In this document: positions 26,801 through 34,569 of the stretch, in pieces
Position numbering within the stretch: the stretch's first letter is position 1
Layout: each line of letters opens with the position of its first letter
Assembly: GCA_041753075.1 (NCBI GenBank)
Contig: JBGSVE010000097.1
Coordinates: 47,348 to 111,347, forward strand
Length of the DNA stretch: 64,000 nucleotides
Direction of reading: 5' to 3'
DNA from: UBA6163 sp041753075
GTDB lineage: Bacteria > Planctomycetota > Planctomycetia > Pirellulales > Pirellulaceae
Made by a program: the position numbers and the translations under genes
Notes under the pieces: model-generated
Seen by the model: the letters and a program-made list of their open reading frames with translations, nothing else
Databases searched by the model: none
Told to the model about the DNA's origin: nothing

Positions 26801-27201
26801 CTTTGCATTTGCTAACACCGCCAGCGGTGGAAGGAGTTCGTCTTTTTTCCATTTGCTGCGAAGCAATGACAATGGACGGGGTATTGTCCACGCTGTCCCT
26901 AATCAATCAGGTGCCGTAACGAGGGTTCGCTTTCGACTCGGGCAGCGGGACGCGTTACGGCTGGGCAGAGGTCAACTTTAAGATTGGAGGCGTTTTCTCG
27001 GGTAGCGGTTCGACCACCGTCGAGTGGGCCTACGAAGACTCGGTCAATTCGATTCTCGTGGGACAAACCTCGGCAGCGGCCTTGCCCGAACCGTCTTCCT
27101 TGGCGCTGATGCCGCTTGGTGCCGGTGGCGTTGCGCTGTGGCGTCGTCGCCGTGACTCGTCCGCGTTGGCTGCGGAAGCAAGCGACGTTGAAACCAACTG
27201 A
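26736..27201 (+). pseudogene. Decayed PEP-CTERM protein gene
   Basis: Two frames together encode a secreted-protein remnant: first NWDVDQDGINDFAFANTASG onward, then after a shift near 26925-26940 FDSGSGTRYGWAEVNFKIGG, ending in a PEP-CTERM sorting tail (LPEPSSLALMPLGAGG, hydrophobic run, then WRRRR). There is no start codon or signal peptide before it, so the 5' part is lost. PEP-CTERM tails are processed by exosortase in other planctomycetes. Its 5' edge overlaps the mocA 3' end in a different frame, which suggests a deletion brought the two together. Confidence 0.75.
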
Positions 27202-27682
27202 CTCTGCGGCACAGACTCCGCCCCGCCGAAAAGTTCTGCTCGTCGGGCTGGGACGCAGGGGACTGGAAAGTCATCGGCCCGCTGCTGGACGATGGCAAAA
27301 TGCCGTTCCTGGATAGCCTCATCACGCGCGGCGTGATGGGGAATCTGGCAACGTTGTATCCCGTCCTCTCGCCGATGTTGTGGACATCGAACGCGACCGG
27401 CAAGCGTGCCTAGAAACACGGTATTCACGGTTTCAGTGAACCCGATCCCGAAAGCGGCGGCGTCCGTCCGATCAGCAATCTGGGCCGCAAGTGCAAAGCC
27501 GTCTGGAACATCATCAAGCCGACAGGTCAACACCTGCCGAACCGACGGACGATGGCGAAAGCGCGTCGACCGACGCCGAGGCCGGCTTATACAGCGAAGC
27601 GGATGTAATCAAGGATCAAGCCCGTCAAGTCAGACCGCTGCAGCGAGAGGAAAATTTGTTGGATAAAGGTGCCAAGCCTTAA
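27202..27682 (+). pseudogene. Decayed alkaline-phosphatase-superfamily (type I phosphodiesterase) gene
   Basis: The conserved planctomycete protein start KVLLVGWDAGDWKVIGPLLD...GVMGNLATLYPVLSPMLWTS can be read only after allowing a one-base insertion near 27247. A TAG at 27411-27413 interrupts GKRA-stop-KHGIHGFSEPDPESGG, where relatives have GKRPYKHGI. About 110 residues from the start the sequence jumps, in another frame, to what looks like the C-terminal tail (PTDDGESASTDAEAGLYSE...LLDKGAKP). So three separate lesions exist: a frameshift, a nonsense codon and a large internal deletion. The gene is dead. Confidence 0.75.
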
Positions 27683-27757
27683 AACAATTTGATGTCAGAC
27701 CGCTACGTTCTTTAAGGTAGACGTTCTCGAATCATCGCCTTATCCAAACGGTGCAAC

Positions 27758-30673
27758 ATGCAAACTTCTGTTTGTCCCTCCGACGCGACGCTCGCCGACC
27801 TGATCCACGGCAGCCTCGGTGAGCTGCACGAATCTCCCGTCGTCGAGCATGTCCAGCAATGTGACGAATGCCGCGAGCGACTTTCCCGGCTCGAATCCAA
27901 TGGCTCCGATTCGTTGTTGGCACAACTGCGACAACCCAGCGCCGCGGATTCGCTTTTTCATGAACCCGATTGCCACTGGGCGACATCGCTGGCCCTCGGA
28001 GCGATTGCCGGTGCCAGTGGTGATGAAACCAACGTCGAATCGTTCCAGTTGCCGCTGGACCTGGGCGATTATCGTTTGCTCGAAGCGATCGCTCACGGTG
28101 GCATGGGCATCGTGTATCGCGCCCAACACCTGCGGCTGGGCCGTGACGTTGCCGTCAAAATTATCTCAGGAAAACGTTTGGCCGATAAACGCGCGACCCA
28201 GCGTTTCGAGGCCGAAATGCGTGCCCTCGGACAACTCAGCCATCCCAACATCGTTTCGGCGTTGGACGCCCGCGAATTAAGCGGCCAACCGGTTCTCGTG
28301 ATGGAGTTTGTCGATGGTCTTGACCTCAGCCAAATCGTGGATCGACTGGGACCGCTCGCGCCCGAAATCGTCGCTGCAATTGGTCGCGCCACCGCGGCGG
28401 CACTGGAATACGCCCATCGCAACGGACTGATTCATCGCGACGTGAAGCCATCGAATATTATGCTCAATCGATCGGGTGAAGTGAAATTGCTCGATCTTGG
28501 ATTGGCGCGATTGCAAGTGTCCCACGGAACCGATGGCGACGGCACCATCACCGGAATGGCGTTGGGCACCGCTGACTACATGTCGCCCGAACAAATTCAC
28601 GATGCGCGAAACGTCGACGTGCGTTCGGACCTTTATTCACTCGGCTGCACGCTTTACAAATTGCTGACCGGCGCGGCACCGTACAGCGGTCCCGAGTATG
28701 CGACCAACTTTGCCAAACTGTCGGCGCATGTTTCGCCCGCACCGATCATCGTGCCAAGCGAATTCAAAAAACGTTTTGCCCAGGTTGCGGCGCTAATTGA
28801 AACCTTAACCAACAAGAACCGTGACGCGCGACCTACAGCGGCTCAAGAAGTCGCTCTTATGTTGGACGCGTGTTCAAGCAAAGCCGATTTATCGCAGTTG
28901 GTTCATCTGGCTCGTAGCGCCGGACCATTGGAGTCGCCTCAAGAACCAATTTCACTTACTGCCAACCCCGCTGATGCAAATGCGGAGGGTCATTGGCCAC
29001 CGCGTTGGTTAATCACAACACTTGCCGTCGGCGGCGTTCCCGTCGGCGCGTTGTTGGGCATTTGGTTAAGCGTCAAACGGCCTGACGGATCAACCAACCG
29101 AATCGAGCTACCGGCGAGCGCGAGTGCCTCGGTCGATCCTGGTGGCAACGTCGCCGTCGAGTTGCCCGCTCAACCAATCAATGCGATTGCCAACACGCCC
29201 GGAATCATGGACGCCGCCGCCGCGGAGTCGCAGGATCTGGCACGAAGCCAGCAGGCGATTCAAATTCGATCGTTTTCAAACGACGATAGCCAAACGTTAC
29301 TCGGCGTCGATCCGAACGTCGGGCCAAGCGGTGATGCTGAAGTGGACGCGGCAATGCAGGCGGTGACGCTTGCCACATCACCGATTTATCGCGGCTACCC
29401 ATTTGGCGCTTGGATGAACTTATTCGAGAAAGATCGCAACGTCGATATCGCGATCTCGGCAGCAACGGCACTGGTGCAATTAGCGGACACACCGGAGCAA
29501 AAGAAAACGGTCGCCAAGGCGATGCTGACTCGCGCTCGCATGTGGGGCGGCTGGGTGATCGACGATGGCGGTCGCGAAGCATCGCCAAAGTGGATGAATA
29601 TGTTTACAAATCAATACCCGCATCTAATGCCCGATGTAGGCTTCGATTGTCTGGTCGACGAAATCGAGCAGGGCAATGTCAACAGCCGTGTTGCTTGCCA
29701 AACCGTTCTGCGAATCCAATTTGACAACTGGTTTCCGAAGGACTGGTATTGGATGGACAAAAACCCAAATCGTCCCACGCTCGAGCGATTGTGTGTTGGC
29801 CTGCTTGATGCTCAAGCTAAGAAACCAGACGTCAGTGGGCAGGTTAACGATTCAGAAACAACAAATGAGCTCGCGATGGCGATCGCCTTGAACGCAAAGA
29901 TTCCCTACGCTGATATGCCGATGCCGCTGAAGACCATGGCGAAGGCGCAATGGGAAAGTGTGAAGAGCATGCCAACCGACATCATCCAGCGCGATACGCA
30001 ACTGTTTTATCCTCAATTCCTAGGCCATGTCCGCAACGGTTGTTGGTTGCCCTATTGGGAAACGCTTCCCGAGAGCGAACGTGACCCGCTGCATGTTTTG
30101 CATCAACTGTTCCAGGACCAAGCGCGCAACGAACGGTTCATGAACATCGATACGATAACTGACGCACTGCCCACGCCAGGCGACGACGAATTGGCCGCGA
30201 TCCAACAGCTTCTTGTCCAGCGTCTGGCTGAATCCGATTTTGACCAGCGTCAGCCAAAAGCTGAGCTCTGGGTACATATCGCAAATTGGCTAAGTCGTGT
30301 TGAAGCAATCGCAAGCGAAACCAGCCGCGACATGCTGAGGATTGTCAACGAGACCGAAGACAAAACGATCCAAATCATCGGCGTCCAGGTCTATTCAAAG
30401 TGCCCGCCACGATTGGTTGCGACACCACTTTATGGTGGCTCGTCTGGAAACAATATGATGGGCGGGTATGGCGGCGGTGGTACCGGCCAATCAGGACGAG
30501 AGCAGGCAATTTCCAAGGAAGATTTAGAACGGATCACTCAAGTGTTACAAGAAGGTTGTCGTCAAATGATTTCTCTGCTCAAGCTCGAAGACAACTTCAA
30601 ACGTCCCTATCGCATCCCCGGCGGTGCGCCCACGACTCCCCAAGCGCCGCAAGGTGGCGGAGGGATGTTCTGA
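27758..30673 (+). CDS. Membrane Ser/Thr kinase with N-terminal zinc-finger-like motif
   Basis: A 971-residue protein. Residues 31-38 hold HVQQCDEC, the HxxxCxxC pattern of anti-sigma-type zinc fingers. A Hanks kinase covers about 105-371: glycine loop AHGGMGIVY, VAVK lysine, HRDVKPSN, DLGLA (DLG replaces DFG) and GTADYMSPEQ. A single helix follows (about 417-438). The outer 530 residues have no recognised domain, are helix-rich with Trp-rich patches (WYWMDKNP, WGGWVIDD), and end in a Gly-rich tail (GGSSGNNMMGGYGGGGTGQ). The kinase type is common in planctomycetes. The downstream gene is on the same strand 107 bases later, after a palindromic repeat. Confidence 0.9.
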   Translation: MQTSVCPSDATLADLIHGSLGELHESPVVEHVQQCDECRERLSRLESNGSDSLLAQLRQPSAADSLFHEPDCHWATSLALGAIAGASGDETNVESFQLPLDLGDYRLLEAIAHGGMGIVYRAQHLRLGRDVAVKIISGKRLADKRATQRFEAEMRALGQLSHPNIVSALDARELSGQPVLVMEFVDGLDLSQIVDRLGPLAPEIVAAIGRATAAALEYAHRNGLIHRDVKPSNIMLNRSGEVKLLDLGLARLQVSHGTDGDGTITGMALGTADYMSPEQIHDARNVDVRSDLYSLGCTLYKLLTGAAPYSGPEYATNFAKLSAHVSPAPIIVPSEFKKRFAQVAALIETLTNKNRDARPTAAQEVALMLDACSSKADLSQLVHLARSAGPLESPQEPISLTANPADANAEGHWPPRWLITTLAVGGVPVGALLGIWLSVKRPDGSTNRIELPASASASVDPGGNVAVELPAQPINAIANTPGIMDAAAAESQDLARSQQAIQIRSFSNDDSQTLLGVDPNVGPSGDAEVDAAMQAVTLATSPIYRGYPFGAWMNLFEKDRNVDIAISAATALVQLADTPEQKKTVAKAMLTRARMWGGWVIDDGGREASPKWMNMFTNQYPHLMPDVGFDCLVDEIEQGNVNSRVACQTVLRIQFDNWFPKDWYWMDKNPNRPTLERLCVGLLDAQAKKPDVSGQVNDSETTNELAMAIALNAKIPYADMPMPLKTMAKAQWESVKSMPTDIIQRDTQLFYPQFLGHVRNGCWLPYWETLPESERDPLHVLHQLFQDQARNERFMNIDTITDALPTPGDDELAAIQQLLVQRLAESDFDQRQPKAELWVHIANWLSRVEAIASETSRDMLRIVNETEDKTIQIIGVQVYSKCPPRLVATPLYGGSSGNNMMGGYGGGGTGQSGREQAISKEDLERITQVLQEGCRQMISLLKLEDNFKRPYRIPGGAPTTPQAPQGGGGMF

Positions 30674-30696
30674 GACAGAGCAGAATTGCTTTTAGA

Positions 30697-30751
30697 GTGT
30701 TCTACGACGCTCCACGTCGTTAAGATGCGTCGGCGGCGCGCCGTAGAACAC
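30697..30751. repeat. Dispersed palindromic repeat, family C, complete copy
   Basis: GTGTTCTACG at 30697-30706 is the exact inverse complement of CGTAGAACAC at 30742-30751. An inner hairpin ACGACG/CGTCGT lies at 30704-30720. A related shorter copy lies at 15864-15889. It sits between the kinase gene and the rhodanese relic. Confidence 0.7.
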
Positions 30752-30780
30752 AGCAACCCATTTTCGCAAGCAATCAAATG

Positions 30781-31285
30781 CAAACGATTGACGTGAAACA
30801 GTTGGCGGACAGACGGCGCAGCGGATCGATTGACTTGATTGACGTTCGCACGCCAATCGAGTTTCGTGAATTGCACGCCGAAGGCGCGACGAACTTTCCG
30901 CTTGATGCACTTGATCGCTGCGGCACATCGCGGTCAATCGGGTGAACCGATTTATCTGATTTGCCAGGGTGGTAATCGCTCGCCCAAGGCAATGCAGAAA
31001 TTCATCGAGTCGGATGTTGCGAATGTCGTCAACGTCGACGGCGGAACCGTCGCTTGGGAACAAGCTGGACTGCCGGTGACGCGAGGCAAGAAGGCCGTAT
31101 CGCTGGAGCGACAGGTGCGAATCTTCGCCGGTTTTTTGACACTGCTAGGTGCCGCACTTGGCTTTTTTGTTCACCCAGCCTTCATCGGACTCTCCGCGTT
31201 CATTGGTGCCGGTTTGATGCTCGCCGGCATCACCGGCACCTGCGGCATGGGCATGGCGCTGGCCAAAATGCGTTGGAATCGTTGA
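30781..31285 (+). pseudogene. Frameshifted rhodanese with DUF2892 membrane tail
   Basis: From ATG 30781 the frame reads a rhodanese start (MQTIDVKQLADRR...LIDVRTPIEFRELHAEGATN) and stops at TGA 30943-30945. The +1 frame carries the rest: AAHRGQSGEPIYLICQGGNRSPKA with the active-site loop CQGGNRS, then two membrane helices and the ending ITGTCGMGMALAKMRWNR, typical of the rhodanese-DUF2892 family. One missing or extra base near 30908-30920 explains both. Together the pieces give the normal length of about 168 residues. The rest of the sequence is intact, so the shift is recent or a sequencing error. Rhodaneses transfer sulfane sulfur. Confidence 0.8.
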
Positions 31286-31290
31286 GGCGA

Positions 31291-31356
31291 TTGGTAGAAC
31301 GGTTGTCCCCAACCGTTTGGGCGTTCCGAAACGGTTGGTGACAACCGTTCTACCAA
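31291..31356. terminator. Long perfect-type hairpin between convergent genes (family A repeat)
   Basis: A 28-base arm (31291-31318, starting TTGGTAGAACGGTTGTC) pairs with 31329-31356 with one mismatch around a 10-base loop. It lies 5 bases after the rhodanese relic and abuts the stop of the convergent PQQ-repeat gene (31357). It probably ends or stabilises transcripts from both sides, though no T-run follows. It is the most complete family A copy. Confidence 0.6.
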
Positions 31357-33183
31357 TTATGGAGTCGTCGTTGTCACATCGTACCGTGCGATTTCGGCGG
31401 CGTTGCGAACGTATAGATGACCATCAACCAAGACCGGGTGATTCCATGTCTTGCCTTCGATCGCGGTGAACTTGCTCACCTCGTCAAACTTGTCCGGCGT
31501 GGCGTGAACGAGCGCAATCTCACCCTTCTCCGTGACAACGAGCAATTGGCCCGACTGGGCCAACAACAATACTTGGCCGTTGCCATAACGTCCGCGCTTC
31601 CATTGCCGCGTGCCGGTTTCGGCGTCGATGCAGGCGAAGATGCTGCCGTCGAATCCGTAAATGTGGTCCTGGAAGTAAACGAAATCGTTGAAGTCAGGTT
31701 TCATTTCGAGCGATGTCCAGTCCTCAACAACGTTCCAATTTGAATCCTCATTTCGCGTTACCGTAATCTTTCGAGTGCCCAAGCCAAGACTGGTCGCGAT
31801 GAAGATCGAATTGCCAACGACGAGCGGCTGGATGGCGCGATAGTTATCCACCGGCCAAGGACTTTCCCAAATCGTTTGGCCATCGCTGACGTTTAAGAAT
31901 TGCAATCCAGCGTTTGTCATCATTAACAACCCAGGCACCGAATCGATCGTCGCCAATTGAGCCGAGCTGTAGCTGTGGTCACCTGAAGCGACGGACCATT
32001 TCAAATCACCCGTTGCCGCTTGATATGCAAACACGCCTTTGTCACCCTTGCCGCCCGCGTGAACGATCACCAATTCATCCGTGACCAATGGCGACGCGGC
32101 AAAACCCCATTGCGGCGGCTGGCGATCGGCGTCGACCTTGAGATCATGTTTCCAGCGCTCGGTTCCTGTGACGGGGTCCAGGCACACCAATACGCCTTCG
32201 GCACCGAGCGCGAACAATCCTTCATCCGCGATTGTTGGGGTTGCCCGTGGTCCGGCACCGGCTACCGCTTCCCAAAATCGGCTCGGATAAACGTAATCCC
32301 AAACAATGCGTCCGGTGTTCGCGTCAAGACAAACCACGGCCTCGTCGTCGCCGCGTTGTTCTTGTGTGAACAATCGATCTCCGGCAACACTGAACGACGA
32401 CCATCCAGGACCGATCTTCGTTGACCACACCTTTTTCGGCGGTGCGGTTTGCCAATCTTCGGCAAGCGTAACACCTGGCAGCACACCGTCGCGCTCGGGC
32501 CCACGAAACCCAGGCCAAGCCGACGACGCCAAGGTGATCTCCGGTGCAGAAGCTTGTTTATCGCCGTCCGTTATCGATTTGCGATTGGCTAAATCTTTGA
32601 GGTAAATATCCTCCGGCGTGGGCGTCCAGCGTCCCGCCAATTCCGACTCAAAGCGACCGGTTACGCCATCGGATCGAACCATATTCCATGCGCCGAAGCT
32701 GAGCGCCGCCAGCGTCAACGCCACCGGCACTCGCCACTTCGCATTTCGGGCGCACACGATCAATCCGATTGCAAACGCCGCGATCCCCGTCGGCAACACC
32801 GAGCCGATGATCCCCAAACCCTTCATTGAAAAGTGGGTCAGAGCGATTCCGACCGCTGCGATCGCAACGAATCCAATCGTGCCAAACAGTTTTTCTTTCC
32901 AGGTCGCGCGGCTGGCCGCCAACCACCACACGAAGACCAGCAAGCCGATCGCGGCGGGGCCCATGAACCCGCTCATCAAGATCGGCAGGCTCGGCGATTC
33001 CCAAAGCCCCGGCAGATAGTGAATTCCAAGCATCACAACCAATAAAATTGCCGCCGGCCACCAGCGCAGCGGCCGCGTCGCGCTCGATACCATTGAACCG
33101 GCATTTGCGTCTGCGCTCGGACCAATCGTCTGGGCATAAGCCGCGGGAATCGGTGAACCTGTGTTTTGTTTATCGCTTTCCAT
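31357..33183 (-). CDS. PQQ-repeat (outer membrane assembly BamB-like) membrane protein
   Basis: A 608-residue protein. ATG 33183 is preferred over ATG 33189 because AAGGG is then eight bases upstream. Four or five membrane helices (about 40-170) precede a periplasmic beta-propeller built of PQQ-like repeats: VVCLDANTGRIVWDYVYP, VLVCLDPVTGTERWKHDL, VFAYQAATGDLKWSVASG and IFACIDAETGTRQWKRG. Propellers of this type are frequent in planctomycetes; a bound cofactor is not certain because PQQ dehydrogenase ligands were not seen. It is the last gene of the operon with the NtrC-type regulator and two SPFH proteins. Function unknown; possibly a sensor or scaffold. Confidence 0.85.
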   Translation of the reverse strand: MESDKQNTGSPIPAAYAQTIGPSADANAGSMVSSATRPLRWWPAAILLVVMLGIHYLPGLWESPSLPILMSGFMGPAAIGLLVFVWWLAASRATWKEKLFGTIGFVAIAAVGIALTHFSMKGLGIIGSVLPTGIAAFAIGLIVCARNAKWRVPVALTLAALSFGAWNMVRSDGVTGRFESELAGRWTPTPEDIYLKDLANRKSITDGDKQASAPEITLASSAWPGFRGPERDGVLPGVTLAEDWQTAPPKKVWSTKIGPGWSSFSVAGDRLFTQEQRGDDEAVVCLDANTGRIVWDYVYPSRFWEAVAGAGPRATPTIADEGLFALGAEGVLVCLDPVTGTERWKHDLKVDADRQPPQWGFAASPLVTDELVIVHAGGKGDKGVFAYQAATGDLKWSVASGDHSYSSAQLATIDSVPGLLMMTNAGLQFLNVSDGQTIWESPWPVDNYRAIQPLVVGNSIFIATSLGLGTRKITVTRNEDSNWNVVEDWTSLEMKPDFNDFVYFQDHIYGFDGSIFACIDAETGTRQWKRGRYGNGQVLLLAQSGQLLVVTEKGEIALVHATPDKFDEVSKFTAIEGKTWNHPVLVDGHLYVRNAAEIARYDVTTTTP

Positions 33184-33224
33184 CTTCATTTCCCTTGTGT
33201 GTGGAACCACTCGCATTCGAAACA

Positions 33225-34565
33225 CTATCGCAGCTTGGCAATTTTCTGTTGCAGGCTTTGCCGATGAATCCCTAATTGTCTCGCGGCAGCACTGACATTG
33301 CCATCGCAATCTCGCAGCGCTCGCTCGATCGCCAACCGTTCATAATCTTCACAAACTCGTTCGCGACCGACCGACAACGGCATTTGCAAGTACGCATCAA
33401 ATCCGTTTGCCGTTTCGGCTGGCTCGGCGGATTGTAGTCCGAGATCGCAGGCCGTGATGGTTTTGGACTGTGCCATCGCTGCTGCCGATTCGACGCGTTG
33501 TTTTAATTCGCGAACGTTGCCGGGCCAAGGATGCGACACCAGCGCCGCAACGGCGCGAGCATCAAATTGGCGCTCATCGCCAACAAACCGCTTCGCCAGC
33601 AACAAAATGTCTTCCTGGCGACAACGTAGCGGCGGAATCACCAATTCAATTCCGCGCAGTCGATAATACAAATCTTGGCGAAACAATTTTTCTTCAATCG
33701 CGGATTCGAGATCTTGATGCGTCGCGCTGACGACGCGAACATCGACCTTGATTCCCGTTTCGGTTCCGACGGGTTGCACGATTCCTTCTTGTAACACGCG
33801 CAACAGCCGCGTTTGCACCGATGTCGGCATGTCACCGATCTCGTCAAGAAACAACGTGCCGCCGTTGGCTTGGCGAAACACACCTTCGCGAGCTTGTTCG
33901 GCACCGGTAAACGCACCTTTGACGTGTCCAAACAATTCGCTTTCGATCAGCGACGCGGAAATCGCGGCGGTATTGACGGCGACGAAGGGACGCTTGGAGC
34001 GATCACCTTGGTCGTGCAATTGGCGGGCGACCAATTCTTTACCCGTGCCGCTTTCGCCGCGAACCAACACCGGCAAGTGAACTCGCGCCGCGCGCGTAAT
34101 CTGGTCAAACAAACGTCGCATCGCGGCGCTGGTTCCGATCATTGAACCGCTGGCACCGGCGTCAGCCAAGTCGGCTTGCAACGTAGCCACGCGATTTTCC
34201 AAGTGTACTCGTTTTTCGGTTCGCGCGACGATCGAACGCAAGTGATCGATGTCGTATGGCTTGGAGATAAAGTCGGTCGCTCCGCGGCGTACCGCTTCGA
34301 CGGCGTTTTGAATCGTGTCGTTGGCCGTCACGACAATGATCTCAGGCATCACCTCACTGCCGCCAGACAACTCAGCCAACACCGCCATGCCATCTTTCTT
34401 TGGCATGTTCAAATCCAAGAACACCAGATGCGGTGCCTGGTCTTTGATGCAAACAATCGCCTCGTCGCCGTTAGCCGCTTCGAGCATGACGCGGCCGTCA
34501 CCACGCAGCGCTTTGACCATCGCGTATCGCGCCACCGGTTCATCATCAACAACCAGAACCTTCAT
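33225..34565 (-). CDS. NtrC-family sigma-54-dependent response regulator
   Basis: A 446-residue regulator. The receiver domain (1-115) has the acidic pair at 7-8, phosphoacceptor Asp 51 (FLDLNMP) and Lys 102. The AAA+ domain has Walker A GESGTGKE (170-177), the sigma-54 contact loop GAFTGA (217-222) and Walker B LFLDE (238-242). The C-terminal Fis-type helix-turn-helix is NVSAAARQLGIHRQSLQQK. It should activate RNA polymerase-sigma54 after phosphorylation. No histidine kinase lies next to it. It starts four bases after nothing but the SPFH stop (34570), so it is cotranscribed with the SPFH pair. A sigma-54 promoter exists at 54158, but a link is unproven. Confidence 0.95.
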   Translation of the reverse strand: MKVLVVDDEPVARYAMVKALRGDGRVMLEAANGDEAIVCIKDQAPHLVFLDLNMPKKDGMAVLAELSGGSEVMPEIIVVTANDTIQNAVEAVRRGATDFISKPYDIDHLRSIVARTEKRVHLENRVATLQADLADAGASGSMIGTSAAMRRLFDQITRAARVHLPVLVRGESGTGKELVARQLHDQGDRSKRPFVAVNTAAISASLIESELFGHVKGAFTGAEQAREGVFRQANGGTLFLDEIGDMPTSVQTRLLRVLQEGIVQPVGTETGIKVDVRVVSATHQDLESAIEEKLFRQDLYYRLRGIELVIPPLRCRQEDILLLAKRFVGDERQFDARAVAALVSHPWPGNVRELKQRVESAAAMAQSKTITACDLGLQSAEPAETANGFDAYLQMPLSVGRERVCEDYERLAIERALRDCDGNVSAAARQLGIHRQSLQQKIAKLR

Positions 34566-34569
34566 CGTG

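Noticed and set aside
27116..27682. Small intact genes in the 27.1-27.7 kb block
   Set aside because: The short open frames there are fragments of the PEP-CTERM and phosphatase-type relics read in different frames.
30781..31285. Programmed frameshift in the rhodanese gene
   Set aside because: No slippery heptamer, stem-loop or internal ribosome site is seen at the shift; ordinary mutation or sequencing error is simpler.
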